Positions 17,594 to 24,607 of a stretch of DNA of 32,947 bases are shown piece after piece; position 1 is the stretch's first letter; each line of letters begins with the position of its first letter. The notes beneath the pieces are model-generated. The model had not been told where the DNA came from and made no database searches. It was given only the letters and a program-made list of their open reading frames with translations. This DNA comes from Pelomonas sp046294815 (GTDB lineage Bacteria > Pseudomonadota > Gammaproteobacteria > Burkholderiales > Burkholderiaceae_C). A program made the position numbers and the translations under genes. Location of the stretch: NCBI GenBank assembly GCA_046294815.1, contig JBKBOJ010000035.1:1-32947 (forward strand). The letters are read 5' to 3'.

Positions 17594-17769
17594 GGCGGGC
17601 CACCTTCTTCGACAAGGGCAGCGACAGCACGCGGCACAGCAGCCCGGCGTCCGTGTCCAAGGCGCCGACGGTGCCGAAGTGCTTGGCGCTGGCGGGCGAT
17701 CCGCGAGGTAGCGCGGCGCAGTACTGGCGGGCGCGCTGCGCGAGCCAATCGGGGAGGCGGTGCTCAGTT
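17594..17769 (-). pseudogene. Out-of-frame coding-like continuation of the lipoprotein gene
   Basis: Read on the minus strand, this stretch has almost only G or C in third codon positions and lacks stops, as real genes do here. The peptide includes PDWLAQRARQYCAAL and KHFGTVGALDTDAG. It has no obvious start codon or ribosome-binding site. It joins the preceding lipoprotein gene exactly where a run of six G (17770-17775) sits, one base out of frame. It is best explained as the C-terminal half of that gene separated by a frameshift (mutation or sequencing error). Its own end is unclear: the frame stays open to 17418, inside glgA on the other strand. Confidence 0.45.
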
Positions 17770-18021
17770 GGGGGGTGCCGTCTGAATATCGATGAACGCC
17801 AGGGCCAGGCGCAGGCGCGCGGGGCCTGCCGCAGTGGCGTCGATGCGGGCCTGAACCAGGGCTGCGGCACCGGGCGCTGCTGCTGCATCGCTCTCCGGAC
17901 CGCGTGAGGCATCACCACAGCCGGGCAGGCCGCCCAGGGCCATCCCCAGCCCCATGGCGAGCCAGTGCCGCGCGCGCCGCGGGACGGCCGGGGTGCGAGT
18001 GCCGGATGGAAGCCGGGCCAT
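17764..18021 (-). CDS. Small lipoprotein-like protein, probably frameshifted
   Basis: The 85-residue product begins with a basic segment and a hydrophobic stretch (WLAMGLGMALGG) and then LPGC at residues 32-35, a lipobox-like sequence with an unusual proline. The mature part is Ala-rich and ends in FIDIQTAPPN. It starts 21 bases after the ppsR stop on the same strand, so it is probably co-transcribed. The stop follows directly after a run of six C (minus strand), beyond which coding-like sequence continues in another frame. No family was recognised. Confidence 0.55.
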   Translation of the reverse strand: MARLPSGTRTPAVPRRARHWLAMGLGMALGGLPGCGDASRGPESDAAAAPGAAALVQARIDATAAGPARLRLALAFIDIQTAPPN

Positions 18022-18042
18022 GGCAGCGCGAACCGTGCGGCG

Positions 18043-18864
18043 TCAGTAGATCAAACGGTCGGGCCGGATGTCGCGCAGGATGGTCGTGGCAATCTCTTCA
18101 ATGCTCTTGTGCGTGGACGACAACCACGAGATCCCTTCGCGCTTCATCATGGCCTCGGCCTCGTTGACCTCGTAGCGGCAGTTCAGCACGTCGGCGTACT
18201 TGCTGCCGGGCCGGCGCTCGTTGCGGATGGAGGCCAGCCGCTCCGGGTCGATGGTCAGGCCGAAACATTTGCGCTTGTGCGGCAGCAGCGGTGCGGGCAG
18301 CTTGCGGCGCTCGAAGTCCTCGGGGATCAGCGGGTAGTTGGCTGCCTTGATGCCGTGTTGCATGGCGAGGTAGAGCGACGTGGGTGTCTTGCCGCAGCGG
18401 CTCACGCCGACCAGGATCACGTCGGCCGCATCCAGGTTCTTGGACGACTGCCCATCGTCATGGGCCAGCGAGAAGTTGATGGCCTCGATGCGGTCGTGGT
18501 ACTCCTGGCTTTGCGCCACGTTGGCGAAGCGCCCCACGCGGTGGCTGCTCTTGGTCTGGAACTCCTCCTCCAGCGGCTCGATGAAGGTGCCAAACATGTC
18601 CATGACCCGGCCCTGGCAGTGCTCGCGCACGATCTTGAGCACGTCACGGTCCACCAGCGTGGCGAAGACGATGGGCCGGCGCCCCTCGCGCATGGCGACC
18701 TCGTTGATCTCGGCCACGACGGCATGGGCCTTGTCGGCCGAGTCGATGAAAGGGCGGCGCACATGGCGTGGCTTGATCTCGAACTGGGCCAGGATGGAGT
18801 TGCCAAAGGTCTCCGCGGTGATGCCGGTGCCGTCCGACACGAAGTAAACGGTTCTGTCGGTCAT
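18043..18864 (-). CDS. ppsR: PEP synthase regulatory protein (bifunctional kinase/pyrophosphorylase)
   Basis: PpsR (DUF299 family) inactivates PEP synthase by ADP-dependent phosphorylation of a Thr next to the catalytic His, and reactivates it by Pi-dependent removal. The 273-residue product has the N-terminal VYFVSDGTGITAETFG motif and the P-loop GVSRCGKT (153-160) followed by PTSLYLA. Length is standard. The start is supported by GGAG about nine bases upstream. It lies 46 bases downstream of the HD-GYP-like gene, both divergent from the target gene ppsA. Confidence 0.95.
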   Translation of the reverse strand: MTDRTVYFVSDGTGITAETFGNSILAQFEIKPRHVRRPFIDSADKAHAVVAEINEVAMREGRRPIVFATLVDRDVLKIVREHCQGRVMDMFGTFIEPLEEEFQTKSSHRVGRFANVAQSQEYHDRIEAINFSLAHDDGQSSKNLDAADVILVGVSRCGKTPTSLYLAMQHGIKAANYPLIPEDFERRKLPAPLLPHKRKCFGLTIDPERLASIRNERRPGSKYADVLNCRYEVNEAEAMMKREGISWLSSTHKSIEEIATTILRDIRPDRLIY

Positions 18865-18910
18865 GGCGGGGATTCTCCGAGTTACGGCGCAGTCATGATA
18901 GCCAGCGGAC

Positions 18911-20218
18911 TTAGGCCTCGCCCTTGAGCTTGGCGATGAGCTCGCTCATGACGGCACGCTCCTCGGCCGGCAGCTGGCTGGCGCGCAGCATCGATTCGTG
19001 TTCCAGTTCGCGCAGCCGCCATTCCAACTCGCCGACGACCGTCATCAGCTCAACCTGCAGCTTCGCGTCGCCCTGCTCGGCCAGGCTGGCCACCAGCGCG
19101 TCGGGGTCGTGCGCGTCCAGCCCGGTGCTGGAGAAGGCGGTCTGGATGCGCAGCAGGCGGTTCTGGCAGGCCTCCAGCACGGCGCGCAGCCCGGGGCGCG
19201 CCGCAGCGAGGCGCGCCTCAATCCACGGCCGGGCCTCGCGAAAGCGCTCCATTGCTGCCGCAATGCCCACGACGCGCGGGATGGCGGACTCCAGCGGCAT
19301 GGGGTCCGCGACCGGCGCCGCCTCGGAGGTATCGGCCGCCGCGGCCGTCGTGATGGCCTCCGTCAGCTCGCGACTGAACTCGCCGGGGATGAGCTTGGTT
19401 GCGACGCTGGCGCGGGTCAGCGGCGTCGTGCTGGTCTCGACCAGTGCCATCAGCCACTCCGCCGCGCCCAGGATCTGACCGTTGATTGGCAGTGCTGTGC
19501 CCTGCAGGCCGAGCGGATAGCCGAAGCCATCGAGGCGCTCGTGGTGGTGCAGCACGGCGTTGGCGATGGCCTTGCCGGCGCCGGGCATCTGGCGCAGCAC
19601 GCGTTCGGCGTTGGCGGGATGCGAGGCCACATGCCGCCACTGCGTCGGGCTCAGCGGCGTGCCCGGCCGCATGTAGGCGGGGTCGATGTAGAGCTCGCCG
19701 ACGTCGTGCAGCAGCCCTGCCAGAGCCAGCATGCGATGTCGCTCGCTCTCGCCGGGCAGCGTGCGCCGGGCCAGGGCCAGCGCCAGCATGGCCACGCCAG
19801 TGGTGTGCTTGAGGCGGTCGCCCTGGTGCTCGGCGTAGACGGTCAGCAGCGATTGCACCGGCATGCTGAGCTCCAGCGTGGCCAGCGTTGTTGGCGCGGC
19901 GGGGTAGAGGTCGTGGTCGCAGAGGGCCTTGAGCAGCGGGTACTGCTCGAACAGTGCTTCGCCCAGTGGACCGAAGCTCTCGGGCATGACGCCCTCGGTG
20001 ACCTGGATGCAGTCCTCCAGCGGCTTTTGCAGCTTGTGCAGCAGCAGGCGGTCGCGCACGCGCGCGTCGATCGGTGCACCCTTGGCCAGCAGCTTGATGC
20101 CGTTCCGGCTGACGATGTCTTCAGTGGCCGCGACAGCCCGCGACTCGGACACATGGATCACATGGTCGAGGTAATGCGGGTTGACTTGGGAGGCGGGATC
20201 GGCGGCCATGGAGCACAT
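18911..20218 (-). CDS. HD-GYP-like phosphohydrolase domain protein
   Basis: The product (435 residues from this start) has an N-terminal region of about 140 residues. An HD domain follows with LLHDVGELYID (His codon at 19706-19708) and HHHERLDGFGYP (19515-19550), the GYP signature of cyclic-di-GMP phosphodiesterases. The C-terminus is helical. Two features depart from the usual consensus: HD-x-G-K is HDVGE, and the late D of V-A-D-x-Y-D-A-L appears as AAEWLMAL. Activity on c-di-GMP is therefore uncertain. Possible starts lie at 20317, 20254, 20218 and 20209. I chose 20218 because a weak AGGCGG precedes it and the first strong family-like sequence begins soon after. It probably heads an operon with ppsR. 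Confidence 0.8.
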   Translation of the reverse strand: MCSMAADPASQVNPHYLDHVIHVSESRAVAATEDIVSRNGIKLLAKGAPIDARVRDRLLLHKLQKPLEDCIQVTEGVMPESFGPLGEALFEQYPLLKALCDHDLYPAAPTTLATLELSMPVQSLLTVYAEHQGDRLKHTTGVAMLALALARRTLPGESERHRMLALAGLLHDVGELYIDPAYMRPGTPLSPTQWRHVASHPANAERVLRQMPGAGKAIANAVLHHHERLDGFGYPLGLQGTALPINGQILGAAEWLMALVETSTTPLTRASVATKLIPGEFSRELTEAITTAAAADTSEAAPVADPMPLESAIPRVVGIAAAMERFREARPWIEARLAAARPGLRAVLEACQNRLLRIQTAFSSTGLDAHDPDALVASLAEQGDAKLQVELMTVVGELEWRLRELEHESMLRASQLPAEERAVMSELIAKLKGEA

Positions 20219-20336
20219 TGTGTCCAGCCGCCTGACGTCGATATTGATTTGCATCGACTGGATGGCAACGATTTCACGCCCCCCTCGAAAACGGGGCAGG
20301 GTTGCGGTCCGGGACATTCGTCACGGCGCGGCGCCG

Positions 20337-20364
20337 TTACCCGATGAAACTCAAGCCCTAGAAT
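20337..20364 (+). promoter_or_regulatory. Candidate ppsA promoter
   Basis: TAGAAT at 20359-20364 resembles a sigma-70 -10 element. TTACCC at 20337-20342, 16 bases upstream, is a poor -35. It would give a leader of about 150 bases before ppsA. The call rests on these short matches only. Confidence 0.35.
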
Positions 20365-20401
20365 GCGCCGCAATTCCTCGCGATCAGCCCCATGCGCCGC
20401 C

Positions 20402-20462
20402 CCACCCTCCGAGAAGAATCCAGAAATGGGTGGAGCCGCTCCTGCCTTGAGCCTGCCGGCTC
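20402..20462 (+). promoter_or_regulatory. Two inverted repeats in the ppsA leader
   Basis: CCACCC (20402-20407) pairs with GGGTGG (20428-20433). The adjoining GAGCCG (20433-20438) pairs with CGGCTC (20457-20462). They share base 20433, so they could be alternative or abutting hairpins in the transcript. The whole gap between the HD-GYP-like gene and ppsA (about 300 bases) holds only this, the candidate promoter and the CGGAG ribosome-binding site at 20508-20512. Confidence 0.3.
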
Positions 20463-20519
20463 GGCACCCGGCGTGGACGACGCGACGACACCGGTTTTTC
20501 AACCTCCCGGAGTTTTTCT

Positions 20520-22919
20520 ATGTCCACCCTGTTCGAGGCGACCGCCCTGGTCGTACCGTTTGAGAACCTGAGGATGACCGATGTCGAGGCAGTTGGCGGC
20601 AAGAACGCCAGCCTCGGCGAAATGATCTCGCAGCTTGCCGCCAGCGGCGTGCGCGTGCCCGGCGGCTTCGCCACCACGGCCCATGCGTTCCGGCAGTTCC
20701 TCAAGCATGAAGGGCTGGACGCGCGCATCGCGGCGCGGCTGGCTGCGCTGAACATCGACGACGTGCGCGCGCTGGCCGAGGCCGGCGCGGAGATCCGTGG
20801 CTGGATCGAGGCCCAGCCCTTTCCGGCCGACCTGGAGGCCCAGGTGCGCGCGGCCTATGCGCGGCTGACCGCCGACAACCCTGATGCCACCTTTGCCGTG
20901 CGCTCGTCCGCGACGGCCGAAGACCTGCCCGACGCGTCCTTCGCTGGCCAGCAGGAAACCTTCCTGAACGTGCACGGCATTGACGAAGTGCTGCACAAGA
21001 TGCGCGAGGTGTTCGCGTCGCTCTACAACGACCGCGCCATCAGCTACCGCGTGCACAAGGGCTTTGCGCATGGCGACGTGGCGCTGTCGGCCGGCGTGCA
21101 GCGCATGGTGCGCAGCGACCTGGGCTCGGCCGGCGTCATGTTCACCATCGACACCGAGAGCGGCTTCCCCGACGTCGTCTTCATCACGTCCAGCTACGGC
21201 CTGGGTGAGACGGTGGTGCAGGGCGCCGTGAACCCGGACGAGTTTTACGTGCACAAGCCCGCGCTGAGGGCCGGCAAGCAGGCCATCATCCGCCGCAACC
21301 TGGGCTCCAAGCTGATCCGCATGGAGTTCGCGACGCCCGAGGAAAAGGCAGCGTCTGGCAAGCTGGTCAAGACCGTGGAGACCGCGCCGGAGCAGCGCAA
21401 CCGCTACTCGCTGACCGACGCGGAAGTGACCGAGCTGGCCAAGTACGCGCTGATCATCGAGCAGCATTACGGGCGCGCGATGGACATCGAGTGGGGGCGC
21501 GACGGCGTGGACGGCAAGCTCTACATCTTGCAGGCCCGCCCCGAGACGGTGAAGAGCCAGGCGGCCGGCCAGGTCGAGCACCACTACAAGCTCAAGGCGC
21601 ACAGCGCCGTGCTGGCCGAGGGCCGTGCCATCGGCCAGAAGATTGGTACCGGCCCAGTCCGTCTGGTGGAGAGCGTCGCCGAGATGGAGCGCGTGCAGCC
21701 CGGCGACGTGCTAGTCACCGACATGACCGACCCGAACTGGGAACCGGTGATGAAGCGCGCCGCGGCCATCGTCACCAACCGTGGCGGCCGCACCTGCCAT
21801 GCGGCCATCATCGCGCGCGAGCTGGGCATCCCGGCGGTGGTGGGCTGCGGCGACGCGACGAGCAAGCTCAAGGACGGCCAGCTCGTCACGGTGGCTTGCT
21901 CCGAGGGCGACACCGGCTACATCTACGACGGCCTGCTCGAGACCGAGGTCAGTGAGGTGCATCGCGGCGAGCTGCCGTATTGCCCCATCAAGATCATGAT
22001 GAACGTCGGCAATCCGCAGCTGGCCTTCAACTTCGCGCAGATGCCATCGGCCGGCGTGGGCCTGGCCCGGCTGGAATTCATCATCAACAACAACATCGGC
22101 GTCCATCCCAAGGCCATCCTGGACTATCCCAACATCGATGCCGACCTGAAGAAGGCGGTCGAGTCGGTGGCCCGCGGCCACGCGTCGCCACGTGCCTTCT
22201 ACGTGGACAAGCTGGCCGAGGGTGTGGCCACCATCGCTGCAGCCTTCTACCCGCGGCCGGTCATCGTGCGGCTGTCGGACTTCAAGTCCAACGAGTATCG
22301 CAAGCTCATCGGCGGCACGCGCTACGAACCCGACGAAGAGAACCCCATGCTGGGCTTCCGCGGTGCGTCGCGCTACATCAGCGGCGACTTCCAGGACGCC
22401 TTCGCGATGGAGTGCGAGGCTCTGAAGCGCGTGCGCAAGGACATGGGCCTGACCAACGTCGAGATCATGGTGCCCTTCGTGCGCACGGTGAAGCAGGCCG
22501 AGCGCGTGGTCAGCATGCTCGCCGAGCGCGGCCTCAAGCGCGGCCAGGACGGCCTGCGCATCATCATGATGTGTGAGGTGCCCAGCAACGCCATCCTGGC
22601 CGAACAGTTCCTGGAGCATTTCGACGGCATGTCCATCGGCTCCAACGACCTGACGCAGCTGACCCTGGGGCTGGACCGCGACTCGGGCCTGGAGCAGCTG
22701 GCCGGCGACTTCGACGAGCGCGACCCGGCCGTCAAGGCCATGATCTCGCGCGCCATCCGCGCCTGCCGCGCCACCGGCAAATACATCGGCATCTGCGGCC
22801 AGGGCCCCAGCGACCACCCCGACTTCGCCGACTGGCTGGCCGAGGAAGGCATCGTGTCCATCTCGCTGAATCCCGACACCGTCATCGAGACCTGGCAGCG
22901 ACTGGCCGCCGTGAAATAG
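20520..22919 (+). CDS. ppsA: Phosphoenolpyruvate synthase
   Basis: PpsA converts pyruvate and ATP to PEP, AMP and phosphate, the entry to gluconeogenesis from three-carbon substrates. The 799-residue product has the N-terminal ATP-binding domain (FAVRSSATAEDLPDASFAGQQ). The phosphohistidine swivelling domain contains GGRTCHAAIIAREL (His427, with Thr425 as the expected PpsR target two residues before it). The C-terminal PEP/pyruvate barrel contains SIGSNDLTQLTLGLDRDS and GICGQGPSDHP. CGGAG at 20508-20512 supports ATG 20520. The regulator ppsR lies divergently upstream. Confidence 0.97.
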   Translation: MSTLFEATALVVPFENLRMTDVEAVGGKNASLGEMISQLAASGVRVPGGFATTAHAFRQFLKHEGLDARIAARLAALNIDDVRALAEAGAEIRGWIEAQPFPADLEAQVRAAYARLTADNPDATFAVRSSATAEDLPDASFAGQQETFLNVHGIDEVLHKMREVFASLYNDRAISYRVHKGFAHGDVALSAGVQRMVRSDLGSAGVMFTIDTESGFPDVVFITSSYGLGETVVQGAVNPDEFYVHKPALRAGKQAIIRRNLGSKLIRMEFATPEEKAASGKLVKTVETAPEQRNRYSLTDAEVTELAKYALIIEQHYGRAMDIEWGRDGVDGKLYILQARPETVKSQAAGQVEHHYKLKAHSAVLAEGRAIGQKIGTGPVRLVESVAEMERVQPGDVLVTDMTDPNWEPVMKRAAAIVTNRGGRTCHAAIIARELGIPAVVGCGDATSKLKDGQLVTVACSEGDTGYIYDGLLETEVSEVHRGELPYCPIKIMMNVGNPQLAFNFAQMPSAGVGLARLEFIINNNIGVHPKAILDYPNIDADLKKAVESVARGHASPRAFYVDKLAEGVATIAAAFYPRPVIVRLSDFKSNEYRKLIGGTRYEPDEENPMLGFRGASRYISGDFQDAFAMECEALKRVRKDMGLTNVEIMVPFVRTVKQAERVVSMLAERGLKRGQDGLRIIMMCEVPSNAILAEQFLEHFDGMSIGSNDLTQLTLGLDRDSGLEQLAGDFDERDPAVKAMISRAIRACRATGKYIGICGQGPSDHPDFADWLAEEGIVSISLNPDTVIETWQRLAAVK

Positions 22920-22945
22920 GGTTTCCCCGCCCCGATTTGCCGGGA

Positions 22946-22969
22946 CAGCGCAGGCCTGGGCTTGCGCTG
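22946..22969 (+). terminator. Weak hairpin after ppsA
   Basis: CAGCGCA (22946-22952) pairs with TGCGCTG (22963-22969) around a ten-base loop, 27 bases after the ppsA stop. No T run follows, so this is only a possible terminator or mRNA 3' end structure. Confidence 0.35.
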
Positions 22970-23020
22970 CCATTGCAGACAATCGCGCCGCTTGCTTGAG
23001 AATAAGGGAGGTATTCAAGT

Positions 23021-23566
23021 ATGAAGCGACGCATTCGGGTATTGGCATCGGTCGGTTTTTTGACGACGCCGGCGGCATTGTTTTCAGGCCCTGCTATGGC
23101 TGACAGCTGCGAAATTGGGCCGACATGCTATATCAGCGGCAACAGTTCACCGGCGCCTTGCCCGGTTAATGCAACGTGCATTCCCGGTGGGGCTTACTCA
23201 GGTGGTGGTGGAGGCGGCAGTAGCGGAAGCGGCTCCATTCCTGAAAATGAGGCGCAAACCAGGCCGCCTGCCCCGCCGCCGAAGACGCCGGAGCAGAAGG
23301 CGGCAGAGAAGGCAAAGTGCGAAAGTGATCGGATCGATTCGCGCACGGAAGTCTCCAACATCTACCAAGCCAATATGGCCTTTTGCGCGTCGAGTAACAG
23401 TACCAGCTATGGGTACTTTATCGAGCAATGGAAACGTTTCTTGAAAGAAGCTGTGAATGTGGGGCCCGGCAATTGTGCGGACGTGAATAACACCAATTAC
23501 GCCAGGTCGAACTATGAAATTGATGTCAGGCGTGATGTATGCGTGGCTGCCGCTGAGCGGGGGTAA
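23021..23566 (+). CDS. Secreted cysteine-rich protein with Gly/Ser and Pro linker (unknown)
   Basis: The function is not recognised. The 181-residue product has a clear signal peptide (basic MKRRIR, hydrophobic core, AMA-D cleavage site after residue 27). The mature protein has eight cysteines (30, 36, 47, 53, 100, 122, 152, 174), an even number that suits disulfide bonding in the periplasm or outside. The first four lie in a short N-terminal module. A Gly/Ser run (61-72) and a Pro/Lys-rich stretch (82-98) separate it from a C-terminal module. The ribosome-binding site AGGGAGG is strong. Codons end in A/T more often than in the neighbours, suggesting transfer or fast evolution. Five bases separate it from the next gene. 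Confidence 0.75.
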   Translation: MKRRIRVLASVGFLTTPAALFSGPAMADSCEIGPTCYISGNSSPAPCPVNATCIPGGAYSGGGGGGSSGSGSIPENEAQTRPPAPPPKTPEQKAAEKAKCESDRIDSRTEVSNIYQANMAFCASSNSTSYGYFIEQWKRFLKEAVNVGPGNCADVNNTNYARSNYEIDVRRDVCVAAAERG

Positions 23567-23571
23567 TATTT

Positions 23572-24504
23572 ATGTTGCGGCGTGGTAAGTTGATGTATGG
23601 GCTGGTGGCGGTTCTTCTTGGCTGCTCCGTCTTTTATTGGGTTGCGCGCAACTCAAGTTTAACGGGCGGCAATGTTGAAGGTGCTGCATCGGCGGATTTG
23701 GGTTCGGCTAAATCAAGCGAGCCCGCTCCTGCCAATTTGAAGGAGCCATCCCTTTCGTCAAGTGCGCCGCAATCAGTTGAAGGCGGCGCCCAAAGCTCGC
23801 AAAGCCCGGTTGGGGTGCTGCGGGCAGGGGCGCCCCGTCAGCTTGACTGGAATAGATATCCAGGCACTTTGAGTGACCAGATATCAACTGCCTTTGCCAG
23901 TCGTGATGGTGACATGGCGATCGACTTGGCTGCGAAGCTGCAGGAATGCAGCGTGAATTCAAAGACTCTGGAAATAGAAAGCTCCAGGGGCGGCGAAGCC
24001 AATAGTAGTTCTGAGGTGCGGCAAGTCCGTAATGCGCGTTTGCAGGAGTATCAGCGGCAAATGGCGAGCTGCCAGACCGTGAGCGGCGATCTTCGACAGG
24101 TCCGTCAACGCCTTTTGGATGTGGCAATCGAGAAGAAGGTCTTTGGTGCAGCTTCGCAAGCATTTCTGGACGGGGGGCGTAGTGCACCGCTGTTGCAGCA
24201 ACTGGTGGATGACGCACAAAATGGCGATGTTTCGGCGCTGTTCCAAATGGCAATAAACAAGACAAGTCTGTTTGGTGTCGATGCGGATACGCAGACGGCG
24301 GTTCGTTATGCGTTGAAGATGGCGGCAGAGGATCCCGCTGTGGGTGCGCGCGTGAAGTTTTATTTCGAACAGGCGCAGGTGCTCGCTGTACCTCTTGCAG
24401 GCGAGAAGTATCCTAAGTTTGATTTTTCAGACATCGATGGCGGCGTGCGTGCCAGAGGTTTGGCAATCAGCGCCAAGATTGTCGATCGAATGATCAAGTC
24501 TTGA
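23572..24504 (+). CDS. Membrane-anchored exported protein of unknown function
   Basis: The function is not recognised. The 310-residue product starts with a short basic end and one hydrophobic segment (about residues 7-25, LMYGLVAVLLGC...FYWV). This could be an uncleaved anchor; LLGC at 15-18 also resembles a lipobox, but hydrophobic residues continue after the Cys. A Ser/Ala/Pro-rich stretch (about 35-85) follows, then a helical, Gln/Arg-rich domain to the end. The segment LLQQLVDDAQNGDVSALFQMA has a faint Sel1/TPR-like look. It lies five bases after the cysteine-rich gene and shares its lower GC, so the two are probably one transcript. Partnership with that protein is inference. Confidence 0.7.
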   Translation: MLRRGKLMYGLVAVLLGCSVFYWVARNSSLTGGNVEGAASADLGSAKSSEPAPANLKEPSLSSSAPQSVEGGAQSSQSPVGVLRAGAPRQLDWNRYPGTLSDQISTAFASRDGDMAIDLAAKLQECSVNSKTLEIESSRGGEANSSSEVRQVRNARLQEYQRQMASCQTVSGDLRQVRQRLLDVAIEKKVFGAASQAFLDGGRSAPLLQQLVDDAQNGDVSALFQMAINKTSLFGVDADTQTAVRYALKMAAEDPAVGARVKFYFEQAQVLAVPLAGEKYPKFDFSDIDGGVRARGLAISAKIVDRMIKS

Positions 24505-24544
24505 ATTTATTTCAAAGAGCGTACGAAAAGCTGTCTGCGTTAAT

Positions 24545-24607
24545 ATGTTTGGTGCGCAAGCCAGTTTGTTTGCAGCAAGAAGCGCCGAAGCCGGAATATC
24601 AGCTTGA
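24545..24607 (+). CDS. Possible 20-residue upstream peptide
   Basis: ATG 24545 opens a 20-codon frame (MFGAQASLFAARSAEAGISA) whose TGA (24605-24607) overlaps the TTG start of the next gene. No ribosome-binding site is visible. It may couple translation to the SelO-like gene, be a tiny peptide gene, or be chance. Confidence 0.25.
   Translation: MFGAQASLFAARSAEAGISA

Noticed and set aside
23708..24265. Minus-strand frame in the lower-GC region, considered as a possible antitoxin or hidden gene
   Set aside because: No start signal, Ser/Pro/Arg-rich without recognisable features, and the plus-strand frame has a ribosome-binding site and membrane anchor.
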